This document shows positions 58,544-64,000 of a DNA stretch of 64,000 nucleotides, one piece after another. The stretch comes from Calliopsis andreniformis (lineage: Eukaryota > Arthropoda > Insecta > Hymenoptera > Andrenidae). The notes under the pieces were generated by a model. It saw only the letters and a list, made by a program, of their open reading frames with translations. It searched no databases and had not been told where the DNA came from. Position 1 is the first letter of the stretch, and every line of letters starts with the position of its first letter. Both the position numbers and the translations under genes were made by a program. The DNA lies in NCBI RefSeq assembly GCF_051401765.1, contig NW_027480546.1, forward strand, positions 310,001 through 374,000. The letters are read 5' to 3'.

Positions 58544-58642
58544 GAAATAATCATAATAACCGTTATACTAGCCATAGTAACCATAATAATCATAATAACC
58601 ATAATAATCATAATAATTATAGTAATAACCATAATAAGCTTT
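58544..58642 (+). repeat. Subunit type 99, first of pair (example)
   Basis: Head gaaataatcataataaccg, then ttatactagcc, ending aataagctttg. The length is 11 nine-base words. Variants of 90 and 81 bp differ by one or two words. In one HOR copy of domain A this subunit is present one extra time (14,947-15,243). Confidence 0.9.
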
Positions 58643-58741
58643 GAAATAATCATAATAACCGTTATACTAGCCATAGTAACCATAATAATCATAATAACTA
58701 TAATAATCATAATAGTGATAATAATAACCGTAATAAACTTG
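58643..58741 (+). repeat. Subunit type 99, second of pair (example)
   Basis: Very similar to the preceding 99-bp subunit, but it ends ataaacttgg instead of in a HindIII site and carries atagtgataataataacc. In other HORs a 90-bp form with catactagtcataataat (a SpeI site) stands in this place. Confidence 0.9.
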
Positions 58742-59032
58742 GAAATAATCATATTTATCATTATAATAGCAATAATAACCATAAAAATCATAATAGCCAT
58801 AATAATCTGAATGTTGATCCTAATAATCATACTAACAACCATAATAATCATAGTGATCATCATAATAACTACAATAATGATAATTATCGTAATTGTAATG
58901 TTAATAAGCATAGCAATAATCACAATAATCATAGTAACCATAATAATCTTAATGATGATCATAATATCCATGATAATTATACCAAGATCCGTAATAATCA
59001 TAATAATCATAATAAAAACCCTAATGTGTTCG
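58742..59032 (+). repeat. Subunit type 291 (example)
   Basis: The largest subunit. Bases 1-141 align to type 141 (aatctgaatgttgatcc in the middle) and bases 142-291 align to type 150, with cttaatgatgatc at the same offset, but the internal gaaataat landmark is gone (ataatcgtaattg instead). It ends in a CpG-bearing tag that varies by family: gggttcgg, gtgttcgg, aggttcgg or ggtccgg. Confidence 0.9.
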
Positions 59033-59131
59033 GAAATAATCATAATATACATTATACTTGCCATAACAACCATAATAGTCATAATAGCCATAATAATCAT
59101 AATAGTCGTAATAATAACAATAATGAACTTG
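59033..59131 (+). repeat. Subunit type 99 after 291 (example)
   Basis: This third kind of 99-bp subunit carries atatacattatac, aacaaccataatagtc and aatagtcgtaataataac and ends atgaacttgg. A single T-to-A change in the ending (aactagg) occurs in at least twelve HORs and creates the palindrome CTAG, which is a stop codon on both strands of the Ile-rich phase. Confidence 0.9.
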
Positions 59132-59272
59132 GAAATAATGGTAATAATCATTATAATAGTCATAATAGCCATAAAAATCACAATAGCCATAATAATCAGA
59201 ATGGTGATCATAATAATCATACTAGCAACCATAATGATCATAGTAATCATCATAATAAACAGAATAGTCATG

Positions 59273-62200
59273 GCAATAATCTTAATAATCATTGTTATTA
59301 ACGTAATAACCATAATAATCTTAATGATGACCATAATATACATCATAATTATACCTAGACATATAATAATCAGAATAATCATAATAATAAGCATAATAAC
59401 CTTTGAAATACTCATAATAACCTTCATACTAGCCATAATAACCATAATAATCATAATAACTAGAGTAATCATAATAGTCATAATAATCGCAATAACCATA
59501 ATGATCTTAATGATGATCATTACATTCATCATAATTATACCAAGATCCATAATAAGCATGGTAACCATAATAATAAACATAATTAGCTTTGAAATAATCA
59601 TAATAACCGTTATACTAGCCATAGAAGCCATAATAATCATAATAACCATAATCATCATAATAATTATATTAATAACCATAATAAGCTTGGAAATAATCAT
59701 CATAAGTATTATACCAGCCATAATAGTCATAATAATCATAATAACTATAATAATCATAATAGTCATAATAATAACCATAATAAACTTGGAAATAATCATA
59801 TTTATCATTACAATAGCTATAATAACCATAAAAATCATAATAGCCATAATAATCTGAATGTTGATCCTAATAATCATACTAACAACCATAATAATCATAG
59901 TGATTATCATAATAACTACAATAATCATAATAATCGTAATTGTAATGTTAATAAGCATAGCAATAATCACAATAATCATAGTAACCATAATAATCTTAAT
60001 GATGATCATAATATCCATGATAATTATACCAAGATCCGTAATAGTCATAATAATCATAATAATAACCATAATGGGTCCGGAAATAACCATAATATACTTT
60101 ATACTAGCCATAACAACCATAATAGTCATAATAGCCATAATAATCATAATAGTCGTATTAACAACAATAATGAACTTGGAAATAATCCTAATAATCATTA
60201 TAATAGTCATAATAGCCATAAAAATCACAATAGCCATAATAATCAGAATGGTGATCATAATAATCATACTAACAGCCATAATGATCATAGTAATCATCAT
60301 AATAAACAGAATAGTCATGGAAATAATCTTAATAACCATTATTATTAACGTAATAACCATAATCATCGTAATAACCATGATGATCTTAATGATGACCATA
60401 ATATTCATCATAATTATACCTAGACATATAATAATCAGAGTAATCATAATAATAAACATAATAAGCTTTGAAATAACCATAATAACCGTTATACTAGCCA
60501 TAGGAACCATACTAATCATAATAACCATAATAACCATAATAATTATAATAATAACCATAATAAGCTTTGAAATAAACATAATAAGCATTATACTAGCCAT
60601 AATAATCATAATAACGATAATAATCGTACTAGTCATAATAATAACCATAATATACTTGGAGATAATCATATTTATCATTATAATAGCAATAATAACCATA
60701 AAGATTATAATAGCCATAATAATCTGAATGTTGATCCTAATAATCATACTGACAACCATAATAATCATAGTGATCATCATAATAACTACAATAATCATAA
60801 TAATCGTAATTGTAATGTTAATAAGCATAGCAATAATCACAATAATCATCGTAACCATAATAATCTTAATGATGATCATAATATCCATGATAATTATACC
60901 AAGATCCGTAATAATCATAATAATCATAATAATAACCATAATGGGTTCGGAAATAATCATAATATACATTATACTAGCCATATCAACCATAATAGTCATA
61001 ATAGCCATAATAATCATAATAGTCGTAATAATAACAATAATGAACTTGGAAATAATCCTTATAATCATTATAATAGTCATAATAGCAATAAAAATCACAA
61101 TAGCCATAATAATCTGAATGGTGATCATAATAATCATACTAACAACCATAATGATCATAGTAATCATCATAATAAACAGAATAGTCATGGAAATAATCTT
61201 AATAATCGTTATTATTAACGTAATAACCATAATCACCTTAATAACCATAATGATCTCAATGATGACCATAATATTCATCATAATTATACTTAGACAAATA
61301 ATAATCAGAGTAATCATAATAATAAACATAATAAGCTTTGAAATAGTAATAATAACCTTTATACTAGCCATAATAACCATAATAATCATAATAACTAGAA
61401 TAATCATAATAGTCATAATAATCGCAATAACCATAATGATCTTAATGATGAGCATGATATTCATCATAATTATACCAAGATCCATAATAATCATAGTAAC
61501 CATAATAATAAACATAATAAGTTTTGAAATAATCATAATAACCGTTATACTGGCCATAGTAACCATAATAATCATAATAACCATAATACCCATAATAATT
61601 ATAGTAATAACCATAATAAGCTCGGAAATAATCATAATAAGCATTATACTAGCCATAATAATCATAATAACTATAATAATCATACTAGTCATAATAATAC
61701 CCATAATAAACTTGGAAATAATCATATTTATCATTATAATAGCAATAATAACCATAAAGATCATAATAGCAATAATAATCTGAATGTTGATCCTAATAAT
61801 CATACTGACAACCATAATAATCATAGTGATCATCATAATAACTACAATAATCATAATAATCGTAATTGTAATGTCAATAAGCATAGCAATAATCACAATA
61901 ATCATAGTAACCATAATAATCTTAATGATGATCATAATATGCATGATAATTATACCAAGATCCGTAATAATCATAATAATCATAATAATAACCCTAATGT
62001 GTTCGGAAATAATCATAATATACATTATACTTGCCATAACAACCATAATAGTCATAATAGCCATAATAATCATAATAGTCGTAATAATAATAATAATGAA
62101 CTTGGAAATAATGGTAATAATCATTATAATAGCCATAATAGCCATAAAAATCACAATAGCCGTAATAATCTGAATGGTGGTCATAATAATCATACTAACA

Positions 62201-63541
62201 ATCATAATGATCATAGTAATCATCATAATAAACAGAATAGTCATGGAAATCATCTTAATAATGGTTATTATTAACGTAATAACCATAATCACCTTAATAA
62301 CCATAATGATCTCAATGATGACCATAATATTCATCATAATTATACTAAGACAAATAATAATCAGAGTAATCATAATAATAAACATAATAAGCTTTGAAAT
62401 AATAATAATAACCTTTATACTAGCCATAATAACCATAATAATCATAATAACTAGAATAATCATAATAGTCATAATAATCGCAATAACCATAATGATCTTA
62501 ATGATGATCATGATATTCATCATAATTATACCAAGATCCATAATAAGCATAGTAACCATAATAATAAACATAATAAGCTTCGAAATAATCATAATAACCG
62601 TTATACTAGCCATAGTAACCATAATAATCATAATAACCATAACAATCATAATAATTATAGTAATAACCATAATAAGCTTTGAAATAATCATAATAACCGT
62701 TATACCAGCCATAGTAACCATAATAATCATAATAACTATAATAATCATAATAGTGATAATAATAACCGTAATAAACTTGGAAATAATCATATTTATCATT
62801 ATAATAGCAATAATAACCATAAAAATCATAATAGCCATAATAATCTGAATGTTGATCCTAATAATCATACTAACAACCATAATAATCATAGTGATCATCA
62901 TAATAACTACAATAATGATAATTATCGTAATTGTAATGTTAATAAGCATAGCAATAATCACAATAATCATAGTAACCATAATAATCTTAATGATGATCAT
63001 AATATCCATGATAATTATACCAAGATCCGTAAAAATCATAATAATCATAATAAAAACCCTAATGTGTTCGGAAATAATCATAATATACATTATACTTGCC
63101 ATAACAACCATAATAATCATAGTGATCATCATAATAACTACAATAATGATAATTATCGTAATTGTAATGTTAATAAGCATAGCAATAATCACAATAATCA
63201 TAGTAACCATAATAATCTTAATGATGATCATAATATCCATGATAATTATACCAAGATCCGTAATAATCATAATAATCATAATAAAAACCCTAATGTGTTC
63301 GGAAATAATCATAATATACATTATACTTGCCATAACAACCATAATAGTCATAATAGCCATAATAATCATAATAGTCGTAATAATAACAATAATGAACTTG
63401 GGAATAATGGTAATAATCATTATAATAGTCATAATAGCCATAAAAATCACAATAGCCATAATAATCAGAATGGTGATCATAATAATCATACTAGCAACCA
63501 TAATGATCATAGTAATCATCATAATAAACAGAATAGTCATG
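59273..63541 (+). repeat. Block C8, 4,269 bp
   Basis: The block is 231 bp longer than the 4,038-bp spacing of its HOR, because of the local duplication at 62,880-63,341. Its opening landmark reads ggcaataatc at both this and the next block, a private marker. Confidence 0.87.
62880..63341 (+). repeat. 231-bp local tandem duplication
   Basis: Bases 62,880-63,110 are repeated at 63,111-63,341 with almost no change; one difference is ccgtaaaaatc against ccgtaataatc. The joint lies in aacaaccataata, a word shared by the 291- and 99-type subunits. The length is 77 triplets, so the phase is kept. Confidence 0.92.
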
Positions 63542-64000
63542 GCAATAATCTTAATAATCATTGTTATTAACGTAATAACCATAATAATCTTAATGATGAC
63601 CATAATATACAACATAATTATACCTAGACATATAATAATCAGAATAATCATAATAATAAGCATAATAACCTTTGAAATACTCATAATAACCTTCATACTA
63701 GCCATAATAACCATAATAATCATAATAACTAGAGTAATCATAATAGTCATAATAATCGCAATAACCATAATGATCTTAATGATGATCATTATATTCATCA
63801 TAATTATACCAAGATCCATAATAATCATAGTAACCATAATAATAAACATAATATGCTTTGAAATAATCATAATAACCGTTATACTAGCCATAGAAGCCAT
63901 AATAATCATAATAACCATAATCATCATAATAATTATATTAATAACCATAATAAGCTTGGAAATAATCATCATAAGTATTATACTAGCCATAATAACCATA
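63542..64000 (+). repeat. Block C9, partial
   Basis: Subunits 132, 186, 99 and the start of another 99. The array continues beyond the window. The word before the 186 landmark pair reads aacataatatgctttg, a private variant of the HindIII end. Confidence 0.82.

Larger units (their letters stand above)
58067..59131 (+). repeat. Canonical 1,065-bp HOR (type example)
   Basis: This stretch shows the full seven-subunit order 141-150-186-99-99-291-99, each beginning at the g of gaaataat. The sum is 1,065 bp, or 355 triplets. The same order and length occur at 2,763-3,827, 4,218-5,282, 7,556-8,620 and 18,831-19,895. A 1,056-bp version with one 90-bp subunit occurs at 8,621-9,676 and 16,691-17,746. 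Positional matching suggests 390 (99+291) + 390 (99+141+150) + 285 (186+99), that is three descendants of one ancestral unit; this derivation is inference. Confidence 0.9.
56105..59272 (+). repeat. Block C7, 3,168 bp
   Basis: Three HOR rounds: 1,047, 1,056 and 1,065 bp, differing only by the 132/150 and 90/99 choices. It contains the type-example HOR. Confidence 0.87.
58067..62104 (+). repeat. 4,038-bp tandem HOR, copy 1
   Basis: Subunits and words recur 4,038 bp downstream (58,208 to 62,246; 58,544 to 62,582; 59,033 to 63,071). Shared private words include gataattatcgtaattg and ggcaataatc. Confidence 0.88.
58063..63999 (-). other. Longest open frame (at least 1,978 codons), probably not a gene
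   Basis: The minus-strand frame is open from the end of the window to a TAG in the CTAG landmark at 58,064. Its product would be almost only Ile, Met, Val, Thr, Ser and Lys in words such as MIIMVIMIIM. No globular core, signal or known domain is visible. The plus strand in the same phase is also open apart from TGA stops. The open frame follows from a repeat whose minus-strand triplets are mostly ATT, ATG, GTT and ATC and whose length changes are multiples of three. Copies differ in amino acids freely, which argues against protein selection. The stated confidence is for the frame being open, not for coding. Confidence 0.9.
1..64000 (+). repeat. Trinucleotide-phased AT-rich satellite array
   Basis: The entire window consists of variants of a 3-base rhythm (ata/atc/acc/att/gtc), grouped into 9-base words such as cataataat and cataataac. 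A landmark, ggaaataatc or tttgaaataatc, recurs at a small set of spacings (99, 141, 150, 186, 291 bp and their short variants). All copies point the same way; no inverted segment was seen. The + strand is rich in A and very poor in G, with G largely confined to landmarks and to short words such as agcc, gatc and gtc. The array runs off both ends: the window opens inside a landmark and closes inside a 99-bp subunit. No stretch of 300 bases departs from the pattern, so there is no room for an embedded gene or transposon. Large satellites with HOR structure are typical of eukaryotic heterochromatin; host and chromosomal location cannot be read here. Confidence 0.97.
43026..64000 (+). repeat. Satellite domain C
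   Basis: I read 141 landmark intervals between 43,026 and 63,959. All but four take one of seven lengths: 90, 99, 132, 141, 150, 186 or 291 bp. The exceptions are 149, 231, 243 and 282 bp. The domain lacks the 16-bp palindrome; the same place reads aagcataataagctttg. From 43,175 onward every interval is a multiple of three. HOR order varies more than in A and B: the 186-bp subunit is often skipped or moved one position. Confidence 0.8.
62105..64000 (+). repeat. 4,038-bp tandem HOR, copy 2 (cut by window end)
   Basis: Second copy, interrupted by a 231-bp duplication and cut off after about 1.9 kb by the end of the window. Confidence 0.87.

Noticed and set aside
168..62848. Many plus-strand open frames of 60-480 codons rich in isoleucine (MVIIIIILTTIM type)
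   Set aside because: They are the Ile-rich phase of the repeat cut at each aatctgaatg. They have no domain, and amino-acid changes between copies are unrestricted.
63064..63570. Asn/His-rich frames (HNNHNSHNNHNS type) that resemble low-complexity prion-like proteins
   Set aside because: They are the third phase of the same words. Each is closed within one or two HORs by TAA in attattaacg or TGA in ctttgaaat, and starts are arbitrary (often GTG or inside repeats).
1..64000. CRISPR array
   Set aside because: There are no constant short repeats with unique spacers. Everything between landmarks is itself repeated, and no cas-like gene is present.
1..64000. Transposon or retroelement origin
   Set aside because: No terminal repeats, target-site duplications, poly-A tails or coding remnants stand out from the words of the satellite.
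1..64000. Replication origin or promoter elements in AT-rich DNA
   Set aside because: TATA-like and origin-like words are expected everywhere by chance in such a sequence, and none is placed distinctively.
1..64000. tRNA, rRNA or small RNA genes
   Set aside because: G is too scarce for stable stems, and no cloverleaf or conserved rRNA stretch was seen.

Overview
The whole 64 kb window is one uninterrupted AT-rich satellite array. I see no credible protein gene, RNA gene, transposon, CRISPR array or unique flanking sequence. The + strand is A-rich and G-poor (first 60 bases, hand-counted: 30 A, 16 T, 11 C, 3 G) and every repeat lies in the same orientation. The base texture is a 3-base rhythm (ata-atc-ata-ata-acc) built into 9-base words such as cataataat. 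A satellite of this size, with nested higher-order structure, points to eukaryotic heterochromatin (centromeric, subtelomeric or sex-chromosome-like). The sequence does not let me name the organism or the chromosome.

The array has a readable grammar. A landmark, (t/g)gaaataatc, cuts it into subunits with few lengths: 99 (variants 90 and 81), 141, 150 (variants 132 and 133), 186 and 291 bp. Reading landmarks by hand from end to end, the canonical higher-order repeat (HOR) is 141-150-186-99-99-291-99 = 1,065 bp. The 291-bp subunit is a positional equivalent of 141+150 with its internal landmark lost. The 186-bp subunit looks like a 99-type head joined to a 150-type tail. So the HOR resembles 390+390+285 bp, probably three descendants of one ~390-bp ancestor (inference).

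Layout. Domain A (1-20,036) holds 835-bp short blocks and a tandem ~6.9-kb duplication (2,763-9,676 and 9,677-16,690; spacing 6,914 bp, second copy 100 bp longer). Domain B (20,037-43,025) is made of seven blocks of 3,540, 3,540, 2,113, 3,176, 6,032, 2,113 and 2,475 bp. Within it about 6.7 kb recurs at a spacing of 11,321 bp. In A and B the blocks are punctuated by a 133-bp subunit ending in a perfect 16-bp palindrome, AAGCATATATATGCTT, found 13 times. Domain C (43,026-64,000) uses a sister 132-bp subunit without the palindrome and includes a 4,038-bp tandem HOR.

The most striking property is phase. Almost every length change is a multiple of 3, often of 9. I can account for the frame over all 64 kb with seven distinct frame-breaking events, two of which were amplified with the repeats. 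From 43,175 to 63,959 there is no net frame break. This is why very long open frames appear on both strands (up to 1,978 codons on the minus strand). They encode monotonous Ile/Met/Val or Asn/His strings, and I regard them as by-products of the repeat.
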